NCBI RefSeq assembly: GCF_002567005.1
Contig: NZ_NUZU01000011.1
Location: 19,541 to 76,609, forward strand
Length of the DNA: 57,069 nt
Source of the DNA: Bacillus sp. AFS073361
Lineage (GTDB): Bacteria > Bacillota > Bacilli > Bacillales > Cytobacillaceae
Reading direction: 5' to 3'
Shown: positions 36,573 to 46,900 of the stretch, in pieces
How positions within the stretch are numbered: the first letter of the stretch is position 1
Layout: the number at the start of each line of letters is the position of its first letter
Notes under the pieces: generated by a model
Database searches by the model: none
Told to the model about the DNA's origin: nothing
What the model saw: only the letters and a program-made list of their open reading frames with translations
Translations under genes and position numbers: made by a program

Positions 36573-37274
36573 ATGAACTTATTTCAACACAGTAACCATT
36601 TGATGAATTCGCTCTATACGATTCTAAAACTGACGGGGATTTGGTGGCTCTTAAATGTCCCATATATATTAATAGGAGCGTATCTCTGGGGGGCACCTGA
36701 TGTAGCTACCGTTCATATGATGGGCATCACAGGCCTAATCCTTTTTCCATTTGTGGCAATCCCAGCGACTGTGACAACCTTGGCACTGGCAAGAAAATAT
36801 ATAAAAGGTTACGATGAGCTTCCGTTTTTTAAGTTTTTCTGGAAGTATTACACAAGGGAATACGTAAAAAGTATGATCTTTGGGATTATTAATACCGCAG
36901 TATTAACTGTATTTTACTTATCCATAAGGTATTATGCAGGGCTTTCTCCTATATTGGCGACCTTCTTTTATGCTCTGGCCATTGTGACCCCATTTTTCTT
37001 CCTGTACGTTTATAGTTTTCTTGTCGACCAGGAATTACCTTTGAAGGCATACTTAAGCAATAGCATGATGTTATTGCTCAAATATCCTTTCAATGGGCTT
37101 CTTATGATTTTTGAGATATTCGCAGCTGCTTATATCATGTGGATGGTCTTTCCACCTTTATTACTCTTTATTTTGCCTGGGTTGGTCGCTCTTCTATCGA
37201 CTTATTTTTATGAGAAAAGTATGAGAGCTGAATTGAAAAAGAGGCAAACTAGTCAAGAATTATTTACCAATTAA
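36573..37274 (+). CDS. YesL-family (DUF624) membrane protein
   Basis: A 233-residue protein with about five hydrophobic segments and the GYDELPFFKFFWKYYTREYVKS loop typical of YesL/DUF624 proteins, which accompany YesM/YesN-regulated sugar loci in Bacillus and Paenibacillus. The role is unknown. ATG at 36573 is chosen because AAGGGG is 8 bases upstream; the ATG at 36567 is too close to it. It lies between the permease and kinase genes. Confidence 0.82.
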   Translation: MNLFQHSNHLMNSLYTILKLTGIWWLLNVPYILIGAYLWGAPDVATVHMMGITGLILFPFVAIPATVTTLALARKYIKGYDELPFFKFFWKYYTREYVKSMIFGIINTAVLTVFYLSIRYYAGLSPILATFFYALAIVTPFFFLYVYSFLVDQELPLKAYLSNSMMLLLKYPFNGLLMIFEIFAAAYIMWMVFPPLLLFILPGLVALLSTYFYEKSMRAELKKRQTSQELFTN

Positions 37275-37368
37275 TGATAGATAACTATTTTAGTTAAATC
37301 GCGGTTGAACCATATTGATTGAAGCGGTAACATGGAATACAGATGAATGGAAGAAAAGAAGGGATCAT

Positions 37369-39162
37369 ATGAACAAGAAGCCACTAATTAAAAAGTTTTC
37401 TACGAAGGTTATCCTTGCTATTTGTATTGGGATATTGATTCCTACTTCGTTCATAAGTGTATTCTATTTTATCTCTTCCTCTAACATTGTGAAAGAAAAT
37501 GTCAGGGAATCTTCTCTTCAGACATCTACCCAGGCGGCTGAATCCCTATCATTCGCTTTGTCGGTAGGAAGTGATATGTCGGATCTTCTGTATAGTAACA
37601 AGCGGCTTCAGGAAATGGTCAAAATGGACCGGGAACCCCAACTTTCTCGGATTGATAAAGAACAGAATTATGATGAAATAAAAACTTTTTTAAATTCACA
37701 AATTTTTTCAAGCTCCTTTGTTCGAATTCTCTATATATTAAAAGAAGAGGGAACGAGCTGGGGGAGCGGAACTTTTTCACCTGTTAAATTGAGCAAATAT
37801 CATCTCGTAGATTTCGATTGGATTCAGGAATCCAAGAAGAAAGATGGGGCCCTCGTTTGGCGGGGGCTCCAATATGATTTATTTAGCGGGGCTGGTGAGA
37901 ATACGGAGCTTGTTCTGCCAGTCACTAGGGTTATGAAAGACTTTACTAACATGGGGAATATCGCTTATATACAGGTGAATCTGGACGGTAAATCAATCCT
38001 GAATAAAATAGAACAATTAAAGCTTGGAAAAACAGGCCATTTTTTTGTTGTTAACGACAAGGGTCAAATCATGATTGATTCCAATATGGATAAAATCAAC
38101 AAGACTGTTGAAAATCCTGATTTGTTCAAGCATATTCAAAATAAAAATACTGATGAATTTGAATTTAAGAACAATGATGAACTATTTTATGGAGTGAAAC
38201 AACCATTGTCGAATGGCTGGTCATTGGTGGGGATTGTGCCTATTAAGGAAATTACGGGTGAGTTGACAAAGCTCCAGCAAATTACCATATTAATTTCGAT
38301 CTTATTTACTCTATTTGCTGTTGTTTTTGGTTTAATTGCAACCAATAAGGTCACAAAACCGATAAAAAAACTGACGGAGCAAATGAGGCAGGTCGGAAAA
38401 GGGAATTTTAAAGTTCGCTCCGAAGTTAATTCAAATGATGAGATTGGGTTGATGAGTGACCAATTTAACCAGATGACGAAACAAGTTGATCAATTACTGG
38501 AGCAAGTAAAAGAGGAGCAAAGTCTTAAGACAGAAGCTGAACTAAGGGCAATTAAACATCGGATCAATCCACATTTTCTATTTAATACCCTTACTACCAT
38601 CCGATGGCTTGTACAATTTAAGCAAACAGATAAAGCAAATACCGCTTTATCTGCATTAAGTCGTTTGCTTGAAGCGAGCATGGGGAAGAATGGTAACTTT
38701 GTCACGCTCCATCAAGAGTTAGAAATTATTGAACGATTCCTTGTTATTCTACAAATCCGCTATGATCAGACTTTTGATTTACAGCTGACTATCGAAGCAG
38801 GAACCGAAGTATTTGTTATTCCTAGGATGCTTATTCAACCTATTGTAGAAAATGCAGCCTTCCATGGCCTGGTTCCTACTGGGAAATCTGGAAACATATC
38901 GATTAAAGCAAGTACCTTAAACAATGGTGTAAAAATTGAAGTACATGATAATGGAATCGGAATTCAAAAAGATAGATTAGACCAAATCAGGCGAAAAGGG
39001 GAAACCAAAAATTCATTTTTAGGTATCGGGTTGAATCATGTGTACGATTCGGTTCGGCTTTATTTTTCACCAGTATCAACTGTAACGATTAAAAGTGGAG
39101 AACATGGGACTTTGGTTACTTTAGAATTATTCCCTAAAGATGGGGGTGGAAAGCATGTATAA
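37369..39162 (+). CDS. sensor histidine kinase, YesM-like
   Basis: A 597-residue membrane sensor. TM1 (about residues 14-36) is followed by an extracellular Cache-type sensing domain, TM2 (about 305-326), a HAMP domain (NKVTKPIKKLTEQMR) and the kinase core. The phospho-acceptor His is in INPHFLFNTL; the N-box is QPIVENAAFHGL and the G-boxes are HDNGIGI and FLGIGLNHVYDS. The start ATG has AGAAGGG upstream. It overlaps the response regulator gene by 8 bases. Extracellular sugar, alone or with a binding protein, is the likely signal. Confidence 0.92.
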   Translation: MNKKPLIKKFSTKVILAICIGILIPTSFISVFYFISSSNIVKENVRESSLQTSTQAAESLSFALSVGSDMSDLLYSNKRLQEMVKMDREPQLSRIDKEQNYDEIKTFLNSQIFSSSFVRILYILKEEGTSWGSGTFSPVKLSKYHLVDFDWIQESKKKDGALVWRGLQYDLFSGAGENTELVLPVTRVMKDFTNMGNIAYIQVNLDGKSILNKIEQLKLGKTGHFFVVNDKGQIMIDSNMDKINKTVENPDLFKHIQNKNTDEFEFKNNDELFYGVKQPLSNGWSLVGIVPIKEITGELTKLQQITILISILFTLFAVVFGLIATNKVTKPIKKLTEQMRQVGKGNFKVRSEVNSNDEIGLMSDQFNQMTKQVDQLLEQVKEEQSLKTEAELRAIKHRINPHFLFNTLTTIRWLVQFKQTDKANTALSALSRLLEASMGKNGNFVTLHQELEIIERFLVILQIRYDQTFDLQLTIEAGTEVFVIPRMLIQPIVENAAFHGLVPTGKSGNISIKASTLNNGVKIEVHDNGIGIQKDRLDQIRRKGETKNSFLGIGLNHVYDSVRLYFSPVSTVTIKSGEHGTLVTLELFPKDGGGKHV

Positions 39163-40696
39163 CGTCATGGTAGTAGATGATGAACCAGTAATACGATATG
39201 GTTTAAAGGCCTCTGTTGATTGGACAAGGGAGGGCCTTCATTATGTAGGAGATTACCCAAACGGAGAGGAAGCCCTTAAAGCAGTAGAGGGCATAACCCT
39301 TGATTTATTAATTACAGATATTAAAATGCCTGTTATGGATGGCCTTATATTAATGAAGGAAATGCTCCAACTTTTTCCCCGGTTAAAAGTGATTCTCGTT
39401 AGCAGTTATACCGACTTTGATTACGTTCGGGAAGGCTTACAGTTAGGTGCTGTAGATTATGTATTAAAACCTACCTTAGAACCAGAGGATTTCACCAAGC
39501 TAATTCAGAAGTGTGTGGATATGATCAAAATGGATCGGATGGTCGAAGAAAAACTGGCACTTGTGAATCAAACCACTTTTATAAGGGAACGAAAAAGTCT
39601 AGAGCAGGCTATTAAAAAAGTTATTCTTGAGGACGCTTCTTCTGAGGAACTCCATCAAAAAGTGAGCTGGCTAAAGGAACCATTCCTTTTGTCAACCATG
39701 ACACTTAATCATAATGATATGTTAGAAGAACAGTATGGTTTTTTATATAAAACAATGATTTTAGAAGATGTTCAGAATTATTTTTATAACAATATGGATG
39801 AGGGAATTTGTTTTCCAGTAAATGAGAATCAAATGTTTTTTCTATTAAACACAAAAGTAGATCCGTATGTGGTTATCGGAAAATTAAAAGAGGAACTCGA
39901 ACAGGAAACAAACTCTAGCTTTACGGTTGGCTTCGAAATGATTCAAGATCTATTATCTGTAAAAAAGGGTTTTGAAAGAAGTCGATTAGCTTCTGAACAA
40001 AGGTTTTTTCATTCAAATGAATCTATATTCCGCTATGAATCATTTAAAGCGGGAAAATTGACTTCACTGGATATTGAGTGGCTACATCCAATTCTATTGC
40101 CTTATGACAAACAAAGACTAATGGACTTTTTAACGAACCGATTTCAAGAATGGGAGTCGAAAATGGCTCTTCCAATGGAAATAAAAAATGATGCCTGTGA
40201 GATTTTCGGTCATCTGTTCATGAAACAGTTGGATTTTGATACATTAATGGAAAAATATGAGCAGATAAAGAAGATAGAAACGTTAGATGAAATCAAGAGT
40301 ACACTGCTGCTGCAGATAGAAGAATATGTCGAGTTGGGCCAGCAAAAGCGTCATCATCCGCATGCTGACAATGCTATCATGCAAAAAGCTCTTGATTTTA
40401 TTCATGGTCATTATACAGGAGAACTGACATTGCAGTTGGTCTCCAGTCATGTCCATATCAGCCGCAATTATTTTAGTGTCTTGTTTAAACAGTTAATCGG
40501 TGAAAATTTTATCGATTATGTGATGAATCTACGGATACAGAAGGCAAAAGAACTATTAGAAAATACCTCATTAAAGGTGTATGAAGTGGCAGAACAATCC
40601 GGGTTTAACGATGTAAAGTATTTTAGCAAGCTATTTAAGAAGTTAATAGGATCAACACCAATTGATTTCCGTTCAAAAAATCAGAGTCCATTTTAA
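39155..40696 (+). CDS. AraC-type response regulator, YesN-like
   Basis: A 513-residue regulator. The receiver domain has the acidic pair Asp8-Asp9 (VVDDEP), phospho-acceptor Asp55 (LLITDIKMP) and the switch Lys (YVLKPT). A long linker of unknown fold follows, and two AraC helix-turn-helix units end the protein (LTLQLVSSHVHISRNYFSVL and VYEVAEQSGFNDVKYFSKLF). ATG at 39155 has GGGGGTGGAA upstream. It is the cognate partner of the kinase encoded directly upstream and the best candidate to bind the conserved island-2 regulatory modules. Confidence 0.92.
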   Translation: MYNVMVVDDEPVIRYGLKASVDWTREGLHYVGDYPNGEEALKAVEGITLDLLITDIKMPVMDGLILMKEMLQLFPRLKVILVSSYTDFDYVREGLQLGAVDYVLKPTLEPEDFTKLIQKCVDMIKMDRMVEEKLALVNQTTFIRERKSLEQAIKKVILEDASSEELHQKVSWLKEPFLLSTMTLNHNDMLEEQYGFLYKTMILEDVQNYFYNNMDEGICFPVNENQMFFLLNTKVDPYVVIGKLKEELEQETNSSFTVGFEMIQDLLSVKKGFERSRLASEQRFFHSNESIFRYESFKAGKLTSLDIEWLHPILLPYDKQRLMDFLTNRFQEWESKMALPMEIKNDACEIFGHLFMKQLDFDTLMEKYEQIKKIETLDEIKSTLLLQIEEYVELGQQKRHHPHADNAIMQKALDFIHGHYTGELTLQLVSSHVHISRNYFSVLFKQLIGENFIDYVMNLRIQKAKELLENTSLKVYEVAEQSGFNDVKYFSKLFKKLIGSTPIDFRSKNQSPF

Positions 40697-40740
40697 GTTT
40701 GAAACTTCGACATATCTGATACGGAAGGAGGATGCTGGTT

Positions 40741-41988
40741 TTGAATTGGAGGCTTTTAGGAATCGTATTAGCAGGATTGTTGTTTATCTCAGGCTGTAAT
40801 AACCAATCGATTATGTATGGAAGCCATTCTCTTTCAAAAGCGGACAAAAAGAAGGAAGAAATTATTGTATGGCATACTTATAGTGAAGAGGAAACAAAAG
40901 TATTTGAAAACGAGGTCATTCCTCTATTTGAAAAACAGCATCCCGATATTGATGTCAAGCCTGTCCGTCAGCCATATGGTGAACAATTAAAGTGGACACT
41001 TCTAGCAAGAGCATCAGCCAAGAGACCTCCTGATATCGTCCGTATGGATATTTCATGGGTTCCATTTTTTGCAAAGATGGGACAAATCTATTCTGTCAGT
41101 GATTTCAATGATTTTACTCAGGTAAAGGAAGGTTTTCTTGAGGCACCATTAAAATCAAACCTTCTTAACGGAAAATATTACGGCCTCCCCCTTAATACTA
41201 ATACGAAGGTGGCCATTTTCAATCGCCAGCTCCTTAAAAATGTTGGATATACTAGTCCTCCTGGTAATATGGATGAATTACTGGATTTGATTCTCAAGAA
41301 CAACTACCGTATAGGTCTGACTGGATATACGGCTTGGGAAAGTCTGCCTTACTTTTATGGGTTTGGCGGGAAAATACTAAGTCCCGATTTAAAAAAGGCA
41401 GAAGGATATTTAAACAGTCCCAAAAGTATTCAAGCCGCTGAGAAATTACGCATCCTCTTTAACGCATCAGGGAATTCGGATACTTGGGAGGGCGTTATCG
41501 ATGGAAAGTATTTAATGATTGATGAAGGTCCTTGGTTTTATAGTATTCAATCTCCTCAAAAGCTTGAAGAAATTATGAAAAATACTATCTCAGTTCCGTT
41601 TCCTGTTACAAACGGAAAAGGGTCTATTCTTGGTGGAGAGAATCTTGTCATCATGAAAGGAGCCACGAATCCGAAAGCTAGTTGGACATTTGTCAAATGG
41701 ATGGCCACTTCGGAGCCACAAAAGCTTTTAATGAAAACAGGCCTTATGCCCACTGCAAAAGGGGTGAATATAAAAGAATCGATTAAAGAGGCTGGTTACA
41801 TAGATAGTTATATTGCAGGTTTAGAGAATTCCTTTTCATTACCACCCTTGGCTAATTGGGCCGAGATTGAAGAAATTTATATAAAATATATTAGGATGAT
41901 CATCCTTGACCAAATTGGCGCTAAAGAGGGAATGTCTCTTGCAGCCAAGGAAATAGATAACCAACTTCTGAAAGAGAAAGGAAGATAA
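40741..41988 (+). CDS. extracellular sugar-binding lipoprotein (MalE-like), no permease partner
   Basis: A 415-residue lipoprotein with lipobox (LLFISGCNN, Cys about residue 16) and a family-1 substrate-binding fold (IIVWHTYSEEETKVFENEVIP ... DIVRMDISWVP). TTG at 40741 has AGGAGG 9 bases upstream; the ATG at 40732 overlaps that site. No permease follows it; instead an alpha-glucosidase gene starts 2 bp later. It may act as a co-sensor for the YesM-like kinase or as a second binding protein for the importer upstream. Both are inferences from position. Confidence 0.86.
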   Translation: MNWRLLGIVLAGLLFISGCNNQSIMYGSHSLSKADKKKEEIIVWHTYSEEETKVFENEVIPLFEKQHPDIDVKPVRQPYGEQLKWTLLARASAKRPPDIVRMDISWVPFFAKMGQIYSVSDFNDFTQVKEGFLEAPLKSNLLNGKYYGLPLNTNTKVAIFNRQLLKNVGYTSPPGNMDELLDLILKNNYRIGLTGYTAWESLPYFYGFGGKILSPDLKKAEGYLNSPKSIQAAEKLRILFNASGNSDTWEGVIDGKYLMIDEGPWFYSIQSPQKLEEIMKNTISVPFPVTNGKGSILGGENLVIMKGATNPKASWTFVKWMATSEPQKLLMKTGLMPTAKGVNIKESIKEAGYIDSYIAGLENSFSLPPLANWAEIEEIYIKYIRMIILDQIGAKEGMSLAAKEIDNQLLKEKGR

Positions 41989-41990
41989 AG

Positions 41991-43667
41991 ATGGAAAAGC
42001 AATGGTGGAAAAATAGTGTCGTTTATCAAATTTATCCGCGAAGCTTCATGGATAGCAATGGAGACGGAATCGGAGATCTCCGTGGAATTATTTCTAAACT
42101 AGATTATCTAAAAGAATTAGGTGTGGATGTCATTTGGCTGTCACCAGTTTATCAGTCCCCAAATGATGACAATGGGTATGATATCAGTGATTATCAAAAA
42201 ATCATGAATGAGTTTGGTACGATGGAAGATATGGACGAGCTATTGAAACAGCTACACGAACGTGATATGAAACTGATGATGGATCTAGTTGTGAACCATT
42301 CATCGGATGAGCATCACTGGTTTGTCGAGTCGCGTAAATCAAAGGATAACCCATATCGTGACTATTATATCTGGAGGCCGGGCAAGGACGAGACAGAACC
42401 GAATAATTGGACCTCTTTCTTTAGCGGCTCAGCATGGCAATATGATGAAGCAACGGAAGAATATTATCTACACCTGTTCAGCAAAAAGCAGCCTGATTTG
42501 AATTGGGAAAACCCTACGCTTAGAAAAGAAATTTATGACATGATGAAGTGGTGGCTGGATAAGGGGATTGATGGATTCCGAATGGATGTGATTAACCTGA
42601 TTTCAAAAGTGGATGGACTTCCGAGTGCTCCTGGGGGAAAACCATACGACTGGGGCGGAGATTTCTTTATGAATGGTCCGCGTGTCCATGAGTATTTGCA
42701 AGAAATGAATCAGGAAGTTCTTTCAAAATATAACATTATAACCGTTGGTGAATGCCCTGGGGCCACTACCGCAGATGCCATAAAGTATGCAAACAATGAA
42801 GGAACAGAGTTGAACATGATTTTTACCTTTGAGCATATGGATTTGGATTCAGGTCCTGGAGGTAAATGGAATGTAAAGCCTTGGAAGTTATCTGACCTAA
42901 AAGAAGTTATGTCCAAATGGCAGAATGATTTGGAAGGTAAAGGATGGAACAGTCTTTATCTAAATAACCATGATCAACCAAGAATGGTTTCCCGCTTCGG
43001 AAATGATAAGGAATACAGGGTTGAATCTGCCAAAATGCTCGGGACCTTTCTTCATATGATGAAAGGGACTCCGTATATCTACCAAGGGGAAGAGCTTGGT
43101 ATGACCAATGTCTGCTTTGAACAAATAGAAGATTACAACGATATTGAAATCCACAATATGTATATGGAGAAAGTGGTGGAAGGCGGGGAAGATCACAATC
43201 AAATCATGGAGGCCATTTATATAAAGGGCCGTGATAATGCCAGAACACCGATGCAGTGGGATAACAGTGAAAATGCTGGGTTTACGATAGGGAAACCATG
43301 GTTAAAGGTGAATCCTAATTACAAGGAAATCAATGCAGCTCAAGCAGTTGCCGATCAAGATTCGATTTTTCATTACTATCAAAAGTTGATTAAACTTCGT
43401 AAGGAATATGAGGTGATTGTCTATGGTAGATACGATTTAATCTTGGAAGCTGATGAAAAGATTTACGCGTATACGCGGACACTAGGAAATGAGAAATTAG
43501 TGGTTTTGTGTAATTTCTCTGGTGAAGATGCACCAATTGAATTTCCAGATGATATTAAATTTATTAAGCCTGAACTGTTAATTGGCAACTATGAGGTTAA
43601 TGAAGAAGTCCCTGTTACCTCATTTAGCCTGAAGCCATATGAAGCACGAGTTTATTTAATAAAATAA
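41991..43667 (+). CDS. alpha-1,6-glucosidase, GH13 (oligo-1,6-glucosidase-like)
   Basis: A 558-residue cytoplasmic GH13 enzyme hydrolysing short alpha-glucosides from the non-reducing end. The barrel carries the nucleophile Asp199 (GFRMDVINL), acid/base Glu254 (TVGECPG) and third acid Asp327 (LNNHDQPR). The residue after the nucleophile is Val200, the position that in the B. cereus and yeast enzymes marks alpha-1,6 rather than alpha-1,4 preference. No signal peptide, so it should act on imported isomaltooligosaccharides. It starts 2 bp after the lipoprotein gene with AAAGGAAG upstream. Confidence 0.93.
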   Translation: MEKQWWKNSVVYQIYPRSFMDSNGDGIGDLRGIISKLDYLKELGVDVIWLSPVYQSPNDDNGYDISDYQKIMNEFGTMEDMDELLKQLHERDMKLMMDLVVNHSSDEHHWFVESRKSKDNPYRDYYIWRPGKDETEPNNWTSFFSGSAWQYDEATEEYYLHLFSKKQPDLNWENPTLRKEIYDMMKWWLDKGIDGFRMDVINLISKVDGLPSAPGGKPYDWGGDFFMNGPRVHEYLQEMNQEVLSKYNIITVGECPGATTADAIKYANNEGTELNMIFTFEHMDLDSGPGGKWNVKPWKLSDLKEVMSKWQNDLEGKGWNSLYLNNHDQPRMVSRFGNDKEYRVESAKMLGTFLHMMKGTPYIYQGEELGMTNVCFEQIEDYNDIEIHNMYMEKVVEGGEDHNQIMEAIYIKGRDNARTPMQWDNSENAGFTIGKPWLKVNPNYKEINAAQAVADQDSIFHYYQKLIKLRKEYEVIVYGRYDLILEADEKIYAYTRTLGNEKLVVLCNFSGEDAPIEFPDDIKFIKPELLIGNYEVNEEVPVTSFSLKPYEARVYLIK

Positions 43668-43679
43668 TCCTTATTTGTT

Positions 43680-43708
43680 AACCCTGTCTGATTGGCAGGG
43701 TTTTTTCG
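43680..43708 (+). terminator. terminator after the GH13 gene
   Basis: AACCCTG pairs with CAGGGTT, followed by TTTTT. Confidence 0.88.
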
Positions 43709-43717
43709 TGGAGTTCT

Positions 43718-43824
43718 TTTGGTGTTTTTTATTTCTCACCTATTAATATAAAACACTATCGAAATCAAGTTTACTTCTAAAGAACAAAATAAAAGACACC
43801 AAAAAAGTATTGTTAACGGTTACA
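43718..43824 (+). promoter_or_regulatory. regulatory module B upstream of GH66, with cre-like site
   Basis: TTTGGTGTTTTTTATT (43718-43733) and AATAAAAGACACCAAA (43788-43803) form a 16-bp inverted repeat with one mismatch. TATTAATATAAAACACT lies between them. TGTTAACGGTTACA (43811-43824) matches the CcpA cre consensus TGWAANCGNTNWCA at 13 of 14 positions. ACACC and AACGG are 19 bp apart, exactly as in module A. Glucose repression through CcpA is therefore likely. Confidence 0.7.
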
Positions 43825-43915
43825 AGTTACCTTTGTCTATAAGAAAATGAACCTATCATCTCATTTCGAAAGGAGTCTTTTGTTCACAATATCTCAAGAA
43901 TTTAAGGAGGAAGCC

Positions 43916-46900
43916 ATGAAAAAATCCAAAAAGAAACGAATATTACCAATTGCTAGTTTAGTTGCATTAAACTTGACTCTAACTTCTCTGCCGTTGATAC
44001 CAATGACAAAAGCTCACGCCACAAGTCCCAATATTTATGAGGCTGCTAAAAAGCAGCTGCCAAGTGAACCAATTCAAGCCTTTTTAGTAGATAAAGCCCG
44101 TTATAATCCGGGGGAAAAAGTGACCATGTCACTACTTTTCGATTCATCTAAGGAATGGAAAGGTACACTTAACTTGGACGTCTATCATTTAAATGAGAAG
44201 GTAGCGGAAGGAAAGAAGAATATTCAGGTCAAGAGGGATGTAAAGGGATTAGAAATCGTCTGGACTCCACCTGCTGATGACTTCCGCGGTTATATGGTAA
44301 AAGCCTCAATCGAGGGGTCCAATCAAACGCTAACCGCTGCAATTGATGTCTCCAGTGATTGGACTCACTATCCACGTTACGGGTATACGACGGAGTTTCC
44401 TAAAGAGACAGCCGTTGAAAGCGATAAAAAGATGAAGCAGCTTACACAGGAATATTATTTAAATGGATTCCAATTTTATGATTGGATGTGGCGCCATGAC
44501 GTATCGGTTTATTCCAAAACGGGCAGTAATGGGAAACCGATTTTGGATAAAGACGGAAATTTTATTACTGAAGAAATCGGTTCAAATACAGTTTACAAAG
44601 ATTTATTAGGCCGAATGCTGTTTCCGCTTACCATAAAGCAACAGGTTCAAGCTGCGCAAAAATATAATGCAGCCGCCATGGCTTATCAAATGAACTACGC
44701 GGCAAGGGAAAATTATCAGGATTTCGGTGTAAAAAAAGAATGGGGACTGTATCGGAAGAATGCCCAGTTTCCCAATCCTTCTCAACAGGATCAGGAAGGT
44801 TTTATCTTTGACTGGGCAAATACAGGACTTTACCTTCAGGATCCAGGTAATCCATCTTGGCAAACTTATATTAACAAACAGTTTGCTAGAAGTGTAAACG
44901 ATTTCGGCTTTGATGGAATGCATCTTGATCAATGGGGCGCAAATGATAATGATTACTTATATGACTACAATGGTGAGGAACGTTATTTTTCCAAGGACTA
45001 TGATTCACTAATCAATTCGGTTAAAGATTCACTTGTGAAAAATAATAGTAAGAAGGATTTTGTTACCTTTAACATGGTTGGAGGTAATGAAGGCTACAAG
45101 GATGTCCCTAAGCCAACGACTAACACGGATTTTGATTACAGTGAAATTTGGCAGGACAAGGACAACTATCGTAATCTAGTTAAAGTAGTAGAAGATACTC
45201 GTAAGACAAACGGCGGAAAAGCTGTGGTTATTGCAGGATATATGAATTATAAGCAGGCAACCGGAATTCACTATGAGGCTGCAGATGTGAAAGGTATTCC
45301 GAAAGCAGAGCGATTTTCCTCTAGTATTCAAAAAGTCCCGGGCTGGGTAGGGGACTTCGGAAGACAAGACGAGGATCAAATTATTTGGACAGTGGATGTT
45401 CCGGAATCAGGAACCTACAATGTGGATCTCAAATATGGACATGATAATGAGGCTAGCCCAGAAGGGAAGTTATCTGTTAATAACCAACTTGTAGAGAATG
45501 CCATTACTTTTAATGAAAAAACAGGTTGGGGAAATCCAGTTGCCAATAAGAATTTATCTCTGCATTTAGAAAAAGGAACCAATAAAATTAAGCTTCAACT
45601 TAACACCAACAATCTGTGGCTAAACGTAGATAGTATGGTGGTTAAAAACGATTCGTTTGAAAAAGAATATGAAGCTGAAGATGCAGAATTAATCAGTTGT
45701 AAAGTTGATAAAATTGGACATGTGGAAAATTTTGAGATAGACGGAGATTATATCGAGTTTACGGTAAAGTCGGCCCAGGCTGGAACTTATCCAATTCAAT
45801 TTGGCTATAGTGTAGGAACAACGGTGGTCAATCGTAATCTGTATGTGAATAATGAGCTCATATCTAATTCTATTAAATTAGAACCAACTGGAAGCTGGGA
45901 GATATTTAATGATTCCGAAGCTATTCAAGTGCCTTTAAAAGCAGGAGAAAATAAAGTGGTATTAAAGGTAGAAAAGGTAAATGATACAGGCGCTAAAGTA
46001 GATTATCTTAAGGTAGGGGATTCTCGCTATCAAGCGGAAAAATCAACTGTTGGCTGGGACCCTACTCAGAAGCCAATAATAGAAACAGCAAGTAATCAAA
46101 TTAGTAACTTTAAACAGCAGGGAGATTATCTGTCTTTCAAAGTGGATTCAGATGAGTCTAAAGAGTTACCAATCTCCATTACATATAAAAATGCTGGAGC
46201 GGAAACAGAACGTAGTCTTCTTGTAAATGGAAAAAAAGCAGGAATCGTTCACTTTAATCAGACAAACGCTGGCTGGAACAAAGTTCATGTACCAATCTAT
46301 CTTTATAAAGGAACAAATGAGATTCAACTGAAGATGGAAGATCAAACCACTGAAAAAGGTATTGAAGTGGATCAGTTGGAAGTAAACCATCAAGTAATTG
46401 AAGCAGAAAAAACCGATCTAGGCTGGAGTCCTGTTGAGGCTAGAACGAGCAGCATTTCTGTATCTCCTGGAAAAACCGATAATTTTGGTCAGGCAGGTCA
46501 ACGGGCCATCTTTACCGTTAATAACGAAAAAGAAACAGATACTCTCCGGTTTAAATATCGTACCGGTAATAATCCAAGGGTAAATATTTATGTCGATGGA
46601 AAATTAATACCAGCAAATAACTCATATGTGGATGGGAAAACGGTTTCTGAGAATATTTTTGCCAGTACACCAGGCGGCTGGGACGGTGCAATGGTGGAAA
46701 AGTCTATTAAAGCAAATGTACCTGCCGGCCAGCATGAGGTGTTATTTGAATTGGCTTCAAATGGAGAGTATATCAATTTAGATAGTTTGCTGGTTGGAGA
46801 TGAGGAATATCAAGTCGAAGAGGCAGCTTTTGCTCCGGAAGGTAATGGAATTACGACATCAGAAGGCTATATATACGACTTTAACGAGGATGGGGACTTC

